In this document: piece by piece, positions 24,570 through 33,023 of the stretch
Position numbering within the stretch: the stretch's first letter is position 1
How the letters are laid out: each line of letters begins with the position of its first letter
NCBI RefSeq assembly: GCF_004366355.1
Contig: NZ_SODV01000002.1
Span: 2,148,768 to 2,212,767, forward strand
DNA from: Dinghuibacter silviterrae
GTDB lineage: Bacteria; Bacteroidota; Bacteroidia; Chitinophagales; Chitinophagaceae
Direction: 5' to 3'
Length of the DNA stretch: 64,000 bases
Notes under the pieces: model-generated
Told to the model about the DNA's origin: nothing
What the model saw: only the letters and a program-made list of their open reading frames with translations
Database searches by the model: none
Translations under genes and position numbers: made by a program

Positions 24570-25542
24570 TCCCCGCGATCCCATAATGGACGGCCTCCTG
24601 GTGAAATACCTGCTGGGCGAGGCATCCGCGGAAGAGCGGGAAACCGTGACCCGGTGGTGCGCCCTCGACGCCGCCAACCGCAAGTACTTCGACGACTTCC
24701 GCTTGCTCTGGGATACCGGGCGGGCCCTCGCCCCGGAGCTCCGCGCGGACCCGGAGGCCGCCTGGGAGCGGTTTGTGGAGCGGAGGACGGCGCCGGGCGC
24801 CGGGCGGCGCGCATCCGGGCCGCGCCAGAGCGCGTCGCAGCCGGGCGACGCGCTGCCGGCCCGGCGTGTTCTCCTGCGCTGGATGGTGGCCGCCGCCATG
24901 GTGCTCCTCCTCGGCGGGGCGGCCACCTGGTGGTGGCTGTCCCGACCCCTTGTGCTGGATGCCCCGACGGCCGCACTGACGGCAACCCTGCCCGACGGCT
25001 CCTCCGTCACCCTGAACGCCCACTCGACCTTACGATATAAGGACCGCGCCGTTACTCTCGAAGGGGAAGGCTTTTTCACCATCGCGCCCGACGCGTACAA
25101 ACCTTTCGTGGTCCACGCGGGCAATGCCACCATACAGGTCCTGGGTACGTCGTTCAATGTGCGGACCCGTGATTCCGCGGTCGCGGTCGTGGTCGAGACG
25201 GGTAGGGTAGCGGTCAGCCTTGGCGCGGACCGCCAGGTGATCAGCGCCGGGGAAAGGGTGCAGGCAGATGAAAAAGGACTTTTGAAGTGGGCCAGCAGCG
25301 ACGAGCTCTATCAGTATTACCGCACCCGCTTGTTCGTCTGCCGGGCGACGCCCTTGGGCGAACTCCTGCGCACCGTCAGCGAGGCGTACAACGTACCCAT
25401 CCTTTTGGTCCCGCCGGACACCGACACCAAACCCCTTACCGGGACCTACCGGTTTGGTTCCCTGGACAGTCTCCTGAACGTCGTCACCCAGACACTGGGG
25501 CTGACGTGGACAAGAAATGGAAAGGAGGTCGTCATCCGATGA
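24547..25542 (+). CDS. FecR-family anti-sigma regulator
   Basis: 331 residues: a cytoplasmic N-terminal sigma-binding part (LLVKYLLGEASAEERETVTRW), a Pro/Arg/Ala-rich linker (about 82-112), one membrane helix (WMVAAAMVLLLGGAATWWWL), the periplasmic FecR domain (LTATLPDGSSVTLNAHSTLRY ... VLGTSFNV) and a C-terminal DUF4974 domain (FVCRATPLGELLRTVSEAYNV). FecR proteins hold or activate the partner sigma in response to a signal from the STN domain of an outer-membrane protein. Its stop codon overlaps the ATG of the next gene (ATGA), which encodes an STN protein, so the three genes form one signalling cassette. Confidence 0.92.
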   Translation: MSSAQHRDPRDPIMDGLLVKYLLGEASAEERETVTRWCALDAANRKYFDDFRLLWDTGRALAPELRADPEAAWERFVERRTAPGAGRRASGPRQSASQPGDALPARRVLLRWMVAAAMVLLLGGAATWWWLSRPLVLDAPTAALTATLPDGSSVTLNAHSTLRYKDRAVTLEGEGFFTIAPDAYKPFVVHAGNATIQVLGTSFNVRTRDSAVAVVVETGRVAVSLGADRQVISAGERVQADEKGLLKWASSDELYQYYRTRLFVCRATPLGELLRTVSEAYNVPILLVPPDTDTKPLTGTYRFGSLDSLLNVVTQTLGLTWTRNGKEVVIR

Positions 25543-27266
25543 GGGGGCTTTTTCTACACGCCTTGCTGCTCGCTTGCGTATCCGGGGTGCACGCCCAAGG
25601 CGTCCCGGAGGCCCGTGCCCAGGGCGTCTTGAGGGCGCGTCCTCAGGGCGTCTTGGAGGCGCGTCCCCAGGGCGTCCTGGACCGGCGGATCAGCCTGCGC
25701 GTGCACCGCTTGCCGCTGGCCGCCGCGCTCGACACCATCGCCGCCCGCGGCAGTTTTGCCTTTTCCTACAACAGTACCATCCTCCCTGGTGACAGCCTTG
25801 TTTCCTTTTCGGGCTCCGGCTCCGTCCGGCAGGTATTGGACGCGCTGCTGGGTGCCCGTTATCAATATGTCCCGCGCGACGGATACGTGATTATCGTCCG
25901 CGCGCCCGCGCCACCCGCCGTGTACACGGTAACCGGCACCGTTATCGACCAGGCCACCGGCATGCCCGTGGCCAACGCCAGCGTCTATGAACCGGAAAAG
26001 CTCCAGTCCACGCTCACCGATGAACATGGTTTTTTCCGGCTCCGCCTCCGGGAACACGGTCCGTTTCTTGCCGTTAGCAAAGAGTGGTACGAGGACACGA
26101 TCTTTACACCGGAGTCCGGCCACGATTGCCGGGTGCTCCTCCGCCCCGTCCCCGTCACCGAAATCACCCCGGTCGTGATCACGTCGTCCATCGAACGCAG
26201 TTGGTGGGGCCGTTTGTTTCTAACATCGCGCCAACGCGTCCAAAGCCTTAACCTCGTCCACTTCTTTACCGATAAACCTTACCAGGTATCGCTCGTGCCC
26301 AGCATCGGCACCCAGGGCAGGATGGGCTCCCAGGTCACGAATACCGTGTCCCTTAACCTCATCGGCGGCTACAGCGCCGGCACCCATGGCGTGGAAATCG
26401 CCGGCGTTTTCAACCTCGACAGGAAGAGCGTCCGGCATGTCCAGGCCGCCGGCGCGTTCAATATCGCCGGTGGGACGGTGGTGGGCCTCCAGGCCGCCGG
26501 CTGCGCCAATGTCGATATGGATTCCGCCCGCGGAGCGATCCTCGCCGGGGGCGCCAATGTGGTGTACGGCTCCGCGAGCGGGGCCTTGATCGCCGGCGGC
26601 GCCAACCTGGTGCATGGCACCGTCCAGGGAGCTGTTCTCGCCGGCGGCGCCAACATCGTACATGGCTCCGTCAGCGGGGTCCTCGCCGCCGCGGGCGCCA
26701 ACGTCGTGCATGGCCAGGTATTTGGCGCGCAGATCGCCGGGGCCTTCAACGACTGCCGTGGAACGGTCTACGGTCTCCAGGCCAGTGCACTGTACAACCA
26801 CGCCGTCCACCTGAAGGGCGTCCAGATCGGCCTGATCAATATCGCCGACACTTCCTCCGGTTACAGCATCGGCCTGGTCAGCTTTGTCCGCCACGGTCTT
26901 CACCAGGTGTCCGTGTCGTATGACGATGGATGGACGCTCGCCTACAGAAGCGGGAACCCAAAGCTCTACAGCATTTTACTGGCCGGGTACAACCCCGACG
27001 GCCCCACCATCGGGTACGGTGCGGGCCGGGCCTTTCCCCTGGCCGGGCGCTGGGGGATCACCACCGAGGTGGCCGTCCGGCAAGTCTATGACCGGCACTG
27101 GAACGAAGAAGGCACCGTCTACCGGCTGAGCCCTTCGCTCACATTTCGGTTGTCCCATACCGTTAGCGTATTTGCCGGACCCTATGGATCGCTCTATGTG
27201 CCGTCCGGCCGGCATTCCAGGGACGTGCCCCCCTTCGGCGCGGCGGCGGGGCTTTTATTCTTTTAA
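25539..27266 (+). CDS. Exported STN-domain protein with LA_2272-like surface repeats
   Basis: Start ATG 25539 overlaps the FecR stop; the frame is open further upstream but only inside FecR. The order of parts in 575 residues is: signal peptide (to GVHA|Q); three and a half copies of an 8-residue unit QGVLxARP (DNA period 24 bp, 25596-25682); an STN/secretin N-domain (about 48-118, RISLRVHRLPLAAALDTI ... YQYVPRDGYVIIV); a carboxypeptidase regulatory-like beta-sandwich (VTGTVIDQATGMPVANASVYEP); and about ten repeats of ~17-20 residues of the form VxGxxxAGxxNxxxG (about 255-430), followed by a C-terminal beta-rich region ending in Phe. The repeats match the LA_2272 surface-repeat style. There is no TonB plug or SusC barrel, although STN usually signals to FecR from such receptors. 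Confidence 0.85.
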   Translation: MRGLFLHALLLACVSGVHAQGVPEARAQGVLRARPQGVLEARPQGVLDRRISLRVHRLPLAAALDTIAARGSFAFSYNSTILPGDSLVSFSGSGSVRQVLDALLGARYQYVPRDGYVIIVRAPAPPAVYTVTGTVIDQATGMPVANASVYEPEKLQSTLTDEHGFFRLRLREHGPFLAVSKEWYEDTIFTPESGHDCRVLLRPVPVTEITPVVITSSIERSWWGRLFLTSRQRVQSLNLVHFFTDKPYQVSLVPSIGTQGRMGSQVTNTVSLNLIGGYSAGTHGVEIAGVFNLDRKSVRHVQAAGAFNIAGGTVVGLQAAGCANVDMDSARGAILAGGANVVYGSASGALIAGGANLVHGTVQGAVLAGGANIVHGSVSGVLAAAGANVVHGQVFGAQIAGAFNDCRGTVYGLQASALYNHAVHLKGVQIGLINIADTSSGYSIGLVSFVRHGLHQVSVSYDDGWTLAYRSGNPKLYSILLAGYNPDGPTIGYGAGRAFPLAGRWGITTEVAVRQVYDRHWNEEGTVYRLSPSLTFRLSHTVSVFAGPYGSLYVPSGRHSRDVPPFGAAAGLLFF

Positions 27267-27272
27267 GCGGAA

Positions 27273-27298
27273 TAGGGGTAACACGCCGCATGGTTGTC
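27273..27298 (+). promoter_or_regulatory. Two-block ECF-type promoter, copy 2 (before the repeat-protein paralogue)
   Basis: TAGGGGTA (27273-27280), 12 bases, GTTGTC (27293-27298), then GTATAAG; the start codon at 27321 is 22 nt further. Both blocks and the gap equal those at 23916-23941 in front of the sigma gene, which links this gene to the same sigma factor. Confidence 0.5.
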
Positions 27299-27320
27299 GT
27301 ATAAGAACAATACAACGATC

Positions 27321-28376
27321 ATGCGTATCATTTCCATTTTCTTCTTTTTTCTGTGCGCCCTCTCCGTTCATGCCCAGGATTCCGTCGCCTTCAAACCCCT
27401 TCCGTGGCAGGTTTCCGTCTTTCCCGGTATCAGCACCCACGGCAGGGCCGACCGCCAGACCGTCAACCATATTTCCCTTAACCTCGCCGGGGGTGTCGAG
27501 CGTGGGCTCGACGGCGTGGAGCTGGGCGGCGTATTCAACATCGACCTTCGCAGTATTCGCTATGTGCAGGCCGCGGGGGTTTTCAATTACGTCGGAGACT
27601 CGGTGCGCGGGGTCCAGGCGGCGGGGCTGGCCAACATTGCCGGTGGGCCGGTGCGCGGTCTGCAAGCCGCCGGGTTGCTCAACCTGGCGCGGCGACCGTT
27701 GAAGGGCCTCCAGGCCGCGGGTCTCGCGAACGCCGACGGTGACTCTGTGCGCGGCACACAAGTCGCCGGTCTCGCCAACCTCACCCGCGGCACCGTACAC
27801 GGTGCCCAGGTCGCCGGCTTCTACAACCAGGCGCGTCACCTGAAGGGCGTCCAGATCGGCATTGTCAACGTGGCCGACACCTCCTCCGGCTACAGCGTCG
27901 GTCTTGTCAATATCGTGCATAAGAATGGCTTCCGGCAAATATCTGTTTGGGAGGAAGACGTTACCGGCATCTCCGTCGGTTTTAAAAGCGGTACGTCCCG
28001 CTTATACGGAATCCTCCTGGCCGGTTTTGACGACTGGTCCACGACAAAAACGTATGCTGCAGGAGCCGGTATCGGTACCCGGTGGCCCCTGGGCCGTCAG
28101 TGGATTTTTTCCGGTGAACTCATCCAGCAGCAGGTATTCAGCGACAGTTGGAAATACCTGGGCGAGGTTGTCCGCGGCAAACCCTCGCTGGCTTTCCGGC
28201 TCACGCCCCACGCGAGCCTTTCGGCGGGGCCGACGGTCAATTTGTATACCGCCTCGTCGAACCTGCCCGCCGGTGCGCATGTGTCGGACATCCCCGGTGG
28301 CGGCTGGCCGTCCCGGACCTGGGGTAAGCAAACCGTGGTATGGGTTGGCGCTGCTGTTGGCCTGAATTTTTGGTAA
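27321..28376 (+). CDS. Exported LA_2272-like surface-repeat protein (short paralogue)
   Basis: ATG 27321 starts a clear signal peptide (MRIISIFFFFLCALSVHA|Q) in a 351-residue protein. It lacks the STN and sandwich domains of its neighbour but aligns with its repeat and C-terminal parts: LPWQVSVFPGISTHGR, then about seven units like VRGVQAAGLANIAGG, LKGVQIGIVNVADTSSGYSVGLVNIV, and a beta-rich end closing in LNFW, typical of an outer-membrane strand. It probably sits at the cell surface; no enzyme motif is visible. Its own ECF-type promoter suggests control by the upstream sigma. Confidence 0.8.
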   Translation: MRIISIFFFFLCALSVHAQDSVAFKPLPWQVSVFPGISTHGRADRQTVNHISLNLAGGVERGLDGVELGGVFNIDLRSIRYVQAAGVFNYVGDSVRGVQAAGLANIAGGPVRGLQAAGLLNLARRPLKGLQAAGLANADGDSVRGTQVAGLANLTRGTVHGAQVAGFYNQARHLKGVQIGIVNVADTSSGYSVGLVNIVHKNGFRQISVWEEDVTGISVGFKSGTSRLYGILLAGFDDWSTTKTYAAGAGIGTRWPLGRQWIFSGELIQQQVFSDSWKYLGEVVRGKPSLAFRLTPHASLSAGPTVNLYTASSNLPAGAHVSDIPGGGWPSRTWGKQTVVWVGAAVGLNFW

Positions 28377-28414
28377 ATTCCTGCGCTCTTCAAATGATGA
28401 ACAAGCTTTTTAAT

Positions 28415-28421
28415 TATATTG
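28415..28421 (+). promoter_or_regulatory. Possible -7 box before the lectin-fold gene
   Basis: TATATTG in the context TTTTTAAT-TATATTG-TATAATG ends 4 nt before the start codon at 28426. The same arrangement (TTTAAC-TATATTG-TGCCTTATG) precedes the next gene at about 29044-29050. It is one base short of TAnnTTTG. Confidence 0.3.
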
Positions 28422-28425
28422 TATA

Positions 28426-29037
28426 ATGACACCAAAGCACTGGGCGTTCATCTTTCTCACAAGCGTCACGATGTCTGCCGCGGCCCAGCAGCAGCCCCAA
28501 GGTTATACCCGGGTCAACCGAACGCTGAGCGCAGTCACCGGCTTTGTCCACATGAACGAGCTCCCGGGTGACGGCGTCGCCTGGATCAACGGCAAGACCT
28601 GGACCGGCGGCACCCTGGAGTGCGACATCCGCGGCAAGGACGCCTTCCAGCAAAGTTTTGTCGGGATCGCCTTTCATGGGGCCAACGACAGCACCTTCGA
28701 AGTGGTGTACCTGCGGCCGTTCAATTTCAGGTCGGCGGATACGCTGCGCAAAAAGCACGCGATCCAGTATATAGCGTTGCCGCGTTTTGATTGGGATACA
28801 CTCCGCCGGACATTCCCTGGGAAATTCGAGCAACCGGTCACACCGGCGCCGGACCCGAACGATTGGGTTCACCTAAAAATAATAGTAAAGGGAAAGCGGA
28901 TAGAAGCCTTTGTCAACGGGGCAACAAAGGCCGCGCTGGTCGTGACCTCGCTGGCGGAAATGCGGGGCACGAAGGTGGGGTTTTGGGTAGGGAACGGTTC
29001 CGGCGGTGACTTTAAGAATCTGAAGTTGCTATATTAA
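28426..29037 (+). CDS. Secreted lectin-fold protein (DUF1080/3-keto-glucoside hydrolase-like)
   Basis: 203 residues with a signal peptide (to SAAA|QQ). The rest resembles the concanavalin-like jelly roll of DUF1080 and related domains: GVAWINGKTWTGGTLECDIRGKDAFQQSFVGIAFHGANDSTFEVVYLRPFNF, then WVHLKIIVKGKRIEAFVNGATKAALVV and a terminal GDFKNLKLLY strand. Some DUF1080 proteins hydrolyse 3-keto-glycosides and others only bind sugar. I see no decisive catalytic residues, so binding or cleavage is open. It lies directly upstream of the FG-GAP lipoprotein and the glycan-use operon. Confidence 0.7.
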   Translation: MTPKHWAFIFLTSVTMSAAAQQQPQGYTRVNRTLSAVTGFVHMNELPGDGVAWINGKTWTGGTLECDIRGKDAFQQSFVGIAFHGANDSTFEVVYLRPFNFRSADTLRKKHAIQYIALPRFDWDTLRRTFPGKFEQPVTPAPDPNDWVHLKIIVKGKRIEAFVNGATKAALVVTSLAEMRGTKVGFWVGNGSGGDFKNLKLLY

Positions 29038-29056
29038 TTTAACTATATTGTGCCTT

Positions 29057-32000
29057 ATGACATCATCGGTAAGGCACTGGACGCTTCTCCTTCTGACGGG
29101 CATGGTGGGGGCTTGTAACACAAAGCCACAGACCCTTTTCACGGATATGCCCGCCGATTATACGCACGTTGATTTCCGTAACGACATCAAGGAAGACGAG
29201 GATTATAACATCCTTACGTATGAGTACCTGTATAACGGGGCCGGCGTTGCCGTGGGGGATGTGAACGGGGACGGGTTACCGGATATTTTCCTGGTGTCGA
29301 ATATGGGAAGCTGTAAGCTGTATCTCAACAAAGGCCACTTTCAATTTGAGGACGTAACGGATAAGGCCGGGGTCGGTGGGCGAAACGGTTGGAAAACGGG
29401 TGCGGTGATGGCGGACGTGAATGGGGATGGCCTTTTGGACATTTATCTTTGCCACTCGGGACCAGGACCGGACTCGATGCGAAGGAACGAACTGTTCATC
29501 AACAACGGGGTGCATAACGGCGTGCCTACTTTTACCGAATCTGCCGAAGCTTATGGCCTGGATGCGCCGGGCACCTTTACGACGACGGTGGCTTTTTTTG
29601 ACATGGACAACGACGGGGACCTGGATATGTTCATGGTCAACCACGCCGACATGTTTTTCAACCCTTTTTTCAATACAGACAAGCTGCGTTCGACGCGGAA
29701 TGCGCGTTTTGGCAACCGGTTGTACCGGAACGACAACGGGCATTTTACGGACATCAGCGATCAGGCGGGGATCTATGGGAGCGGGTTGAACTTTGGTTTG
29801 AGCGCATCGATCGGGGACGTAAATGGGGACGGGTGGCCGGACATCTATACGACGAACGACTATGACGAGCGGGACTTCCTCTATTTGAACAACCACGATG
29901 GGACTTTCCGGGAAGTCCTGGACAAGGCGGCGGGGCATATCTCGGAGTTTTCGATGGGCTCCGATATGGCGGACTACAACAACGATGGATGGCCGGACAT
30001 TGCGGTCCTGGATATGCTTCCGGAGGATAACCACCGGCAAAAGATGCTCAGAGGACCCGACGGCTATGACAAGTATACGATGCGGGTGGACCACGGGCTG
30101 CACCACCAGCAGATGCGCAACACGCTCCAACTGAACAATGGGGTGGACAGCACGGGGATGCCGATCTTTAGCGAGATAGGCCAGATGGCGGGGATATCCT
30201 CGACGGACTGGAGCTGGGCGCCCCTGTTTGCGGATTTTGACAACGACGGCTGGAAGGATCTTTTTGTCTCCAACGGGATTCTCCGCGACATGACCAACAT
30301 GGACTTTGTAAAGTATACCTCCGGGTATTCTTCGGGATACAATGCAAAGGAGGCGAATGATAAGACCGCGATGTGGCAGTTGGTTCAGAACATGCCGTCC
30401 ACACCGCTGCAGAATTATCTTTTCCATAACGATCACAACCTTTGTTTTACCGACGTCACCAAGGACTGGGGCATTACCCAGCCCGGCATCCATAACGGGG
30501 CCGCTTATGTGGACCTGGATGGGGATGGGGACCTGGACCTGGTCATCAATAACCTCAACGGGGGGGTGAGCATCTATCGGAATAATGCCTCGGAATTGTT
30601 GCACCGGCACTATTTGCGGATACGGTTAAAGGGGGAGGGGCGAAATACGTACGGCATCGGTGCCAAGGTGAAAGTAACCACCGCACACGGGACGCAATTC
30701 TATGAAGAGTATACGTGTCGCGGGTTTCAGTCTTCGGTCGATCCGGTCATGCACGTCGGGTTGGGCGACGATAGCCTCGCGGAGGCGGTTGTCGTGACCT
30801 GGCCGGGTGGCAAACAATCGGCCCTGAGCCATGTCAAAGGAGATACGCTGTTGGTGATCGATGAACAGGGCGCCACGACACCCGCGGCGAATCAGCCCAA
30901 CGCAGCCGCGACCCATTTTCGCGACGTCACCGCCGCCACCGGTATAAAATACGTCCACCAGCAATCCAACACCGTTGACTTCAAAATCGCCCCGCTGCTG
31001 CCCTACCAACTCTCAAAGGTTGGCCCCTGCCTGGCCAAAGGCGATGTCAACGGCGATGGTCTTGAAGACGTCTTTATCGGGGGCTCGGCGGGATATGACT
31101 GCAAACTGTACCTCCAAACCAAAGACGGCAGGTTTGTGGAAGCCCCGGACCAACCGTGGAATGCAGACAAGAGCTATACGACCACCGACGCGCTTTTCTT
31201 CGATGCCGACGGCGATGGTGCGCCGGACCTGTACCTGGTGAGCGGGGGGGCGGACTATCCGCTGGGGGACAAACACTACCAGGACCGGTTTTTTGAAAAC
31301 GACGGCCATGGCCATTTCAAAGAAGTCGTGGGGGCCTTGCCCCCGGAGACGGTGAGCGGCGCCTGTGTGCGTGCGGCGGATGTGGACCATGACGGGAAAC
31401 CCGATCTTTTTGTGGGCGGCGCCGTCCAACCGGGGCTTTTCCCTGAGGCACCGGAGAGCTTTGTATTAAAAAACGTTAGCCAAAAGGGGAACATCAAATT
31501 TGAAAAAATACAAACGCTTACCCCGGGTATGGTGGCGGACGCGTGTTGGATCGATCTGAACAAGGACGGGTGGGAAGACCTGGTCGTGGTTGGACCTTTT
31601 ATGCCCATCACGGTTTTGGAAAACCACAACGGAAAGCTGGAGGATGAAACAAAAGGGTATGGCCTGGACACTACCCGCGGCTGGTGGTGCCGTCTGGCAG
31701 CGGCGGACCTGGACCATGACGGGGATACGGACCTGGTGGTCGGGAATCTGGGGTTGAACACGCAGTATAAAGCCTCAAAAAGCGAGCCCCTCACGATCAC
31801 CTACGCCGACTTCGACCAGGACGGCGTCCTTGACCCGATCATTTGTTTTTACAATGGAGGCGTGAGCTATCCCGCGGTGACACGGGACGAACTTTTTGAC
31901 CAGATGCCCTCCCTCCAGAAAAAATTCGGCCGGTACAAGGACTATGCGGACGCACAGCTTGTGGATATGTTTTCCAGTGCACAACTGGCGGGAGCGAAAT

Positions 32001-32380
32001 CGGTTTCGTTAACCATGTTATCCTCTATTGTCCTGCGCAATGATGGAAATAAACACTTTACTGTATTACCTTTACCCATGTATGCGCAGATGAGTGCGGC
32101 CAACGGCATCCTCATCAAAGACCTGGATGGTGATGGAAAAGAAGACATTTTGCTTGCCGGAAATTTTTTCCCGATGCGGGTGCAACAAGGCCCGCTGGAT
32201 GCAAGCATCGGTCTTTTCCTGAGGGGTGATGGCAAAGGTCATTTTGATCCCGTTCCCTATGCGGACACCCGGTTGTACATGCCGGGGGATATTCGGAATA
32301 TCATTGGACTTAAACAGGGAAAACGGTTCCTGGTGGTCGCAGCCAGGAATAACGGTCCCGTTCAGGTGATCCAGCCCTAA
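29057..32380 (+). CDS. FG-GAP/VCBS-repeat lipoprotein with ASPIC/UnbV domain
   Basis: ATG 29057 is chosen over an in-frame TTG at 29048 because it directly starts a lipoprotein signal with lipobox VGAC (MTSSVRHWTLLLLTGMVGAC). The 1107-residue protein has many Ca-binding FG-GAP/VCBS loops (DVNGDGLPDIFL, DMDNDGDLDMFM, DFDNDGWKDLF, DLDGDGDLDLVI) in two halves of a beta-propeller, split near 520-600 by an ASPIC/UnbV domain (GIGAKVKVTTAHGTQFYEE ... VVVTWPGGKQS). Such proteins are frequent beside Sus operons, are presumed to bind carbohydrate at the surface, and have no proven enzyme activity. The sigma gene of the glycan operon begins 29 nt downstream. Confidence 0.9.
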   Translation: MTSSVRHWTLLLLTGMVGACNTKPQTLFTDMPADYTHVDFRNDIKEDEDYNILTYEYLYNGAGVAVGDVNGDGLPDIFLVSNMGSCKLYLNKGHFQFEDVTDKAGVGGRNGWKTGAVMADVNGDGLLDIYLCHSGPGPDSMRRNELFINNGVHNGVPTFTESAEAYGLDAPGTFTTTVAFFDMDNDGDLDMFMVNHADMFFNPFFNTDKLRSTRNARFGNRLYRNDNGHFTDISDQAGIYGSGLNFGLSASIGDVNGDGWPDIYTTNDYDERDFLYLNNHDGTFREVLDKAAGHISEFSMGSDMADYNNDGWPDIAVLDMLPEDNHRQKMLRGPDGYDKYTMRVDHGLHHQQMRNTLQLNNGVDSTGMPIFSEIGQMAGISSTDWSWAPLFADFDNDGWKDLFVSNGILRDMTNMDFVKYTSGYSSGYNAKEANDKTAMWQLVQNMPSTPLQNYLFHNDHNLCFTDVTKDWGITQPGIHNGAAYVDLDGDGDLDLVINNLNGGVSIYRNNASELLHRHYLRIRLKGEGRNTYGIGAKVKVTTAHGTQFYEEYTCRGFQSSVDPVMHVGLGDDSLAEAVVVTWPGGKQSALSHVKGDTLLVIDEQGATTPAANQPNAAATHFRDVTAATGIKYVHQQSNTVDFKIAPLLPYQLSKVGPCLAKGDVNGDGLEDVFIGGSAGYDCKLYLQTKDGRFVEAPDQPWNADKSYTTTDALFFDADGDGAPDLYLVSGGADYPLGDKHYQDRFFENDGHGHFKEVVGALPPETVSGACVRAADVDHDGKPDLFVGGAVQPGLFPEAPESFVLKNVSQKGNIKFEKIQTLTPGMVADACWIDLNKDGWEDLVVVGPFMPITVLENHNGKLEDETKGYGLDTTRGWWCRLAAADLDHDGDTDLVVGNLGLNTQYKASKSEPLTITYADFDQDGVLDPIICFYNGGVSYPAVTRDELFDQMPSLQKKFGRYKDYADAQLVDMFSSAQLAGAKSVSLTMLSSIVLRNDGNKHFTVLPLPMYAQMSAANGILIKDLDGDGKEDILLAGNFFPMRVQQGPLDASIGLFLRGDGKGHFDPVPYADTRLYMPGDIRNIIGLKQGKRFLVVAARNNGPVQVIQP

Positions 32381-32409
32381 GGCGCCGTAGGTGCCGCCGC
32401 CACCAGTGT

Positions 32410-32955
32410 ATGCCAGGCTTGCTGCATAGAATACAGTACGAGAACGACGAAACTGCTTTTGAAGAGTTCTACCGGGAACACGTATTCCGTTTGTTCCAGT
32501 TTGCCTTTGCATTCGTACGGAACAAGGAGCTTTCCGAAGAGATCGTCAATGACGTTTTCCTCAAATTTTGGCAACACCGTTCCCGGATCGACCAGATCGA
32601 CAACATCTCCGTGTACCTATACGTGGCCGTAAAGAACACAGCGGCCAATTACCTACGCAGGAAAGGTCTTGATGAACCCGAGCTCACGGCCCATCACTTT
32701 TACCTTAGCCCCGATCCGGAACAGTTGCTCGTCACCGAAGAGCTCCGCCGGACGATCCAATACTCCATCGACCGCCTTCCCCCTCGTTGTAAGCTGATAT
32801 TCAAACTGGTGAAGGAGGATGGTTTGAGTTGTGCCGAAGTCGCCTCCATCCTTGACATATCTTATAAGACCGTCACCACCCAGCTCACCATTGCCCTCAA
32901 AAAATTGAGCGAGCACCTTCAGCCGTCGCTGGGGGAACGCCGGATTAAGGCGTGA
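32410..32955 (+). CDS. ECF RNA polymerase sigma factor (FecI-like) of the SusCD operon
   Basis: 181 residues: region 2 FEEFYREHVFRLFQFAFAFVRNKELSEEIVNDVFLKFWQ, region 4 LPPRCKLIFKLVKEDGLSCAEVASILDISYKTVTTQLTIALKKLSEHL. This is the Bacteroidota FecI type that pairs with FecR (next gene) and a SusC with an STN domain (the gene after). It is the likely local switch for the operon that runs to 49178. Confidence 0.93.
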   Translation: MPGLLHRIQYENDETAFEEFYREHVFRLFQFAFAFVRNKELSEEIVNDVFLKFWQHRSRIDQIDNISVYLYVAVKNTAANYLRRKGLDEPELTAHHFYLSPDPEQLLVTEELRRTIQYSIDRLPPRCKLIFKLVKEDGLSCAEVASILDISYKTVTTQLTIALKKLSEHLQPSLGERRIKA

Positions 32956-33023
32956 AAATATTTTTCCATCCCTTTTAAGAATATCTCCTCCATCGTGTGT
33001 CCTCTGCTATAGAGGATCATGTA

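Noticed and set aside
25287-25538. Upstream extension of the STN-repeat protein
   Set aside because: The extension lies entirely within the FecR coding region, while ATG 25539 starts a clean signal peptide with an ATGA overlap.
29276-30610. 444-codon open frame antisense to the FG-GAP lipoprotein
   Set aside because: It is the shadow of repeated Asp/Gly codons; no start context or domain.
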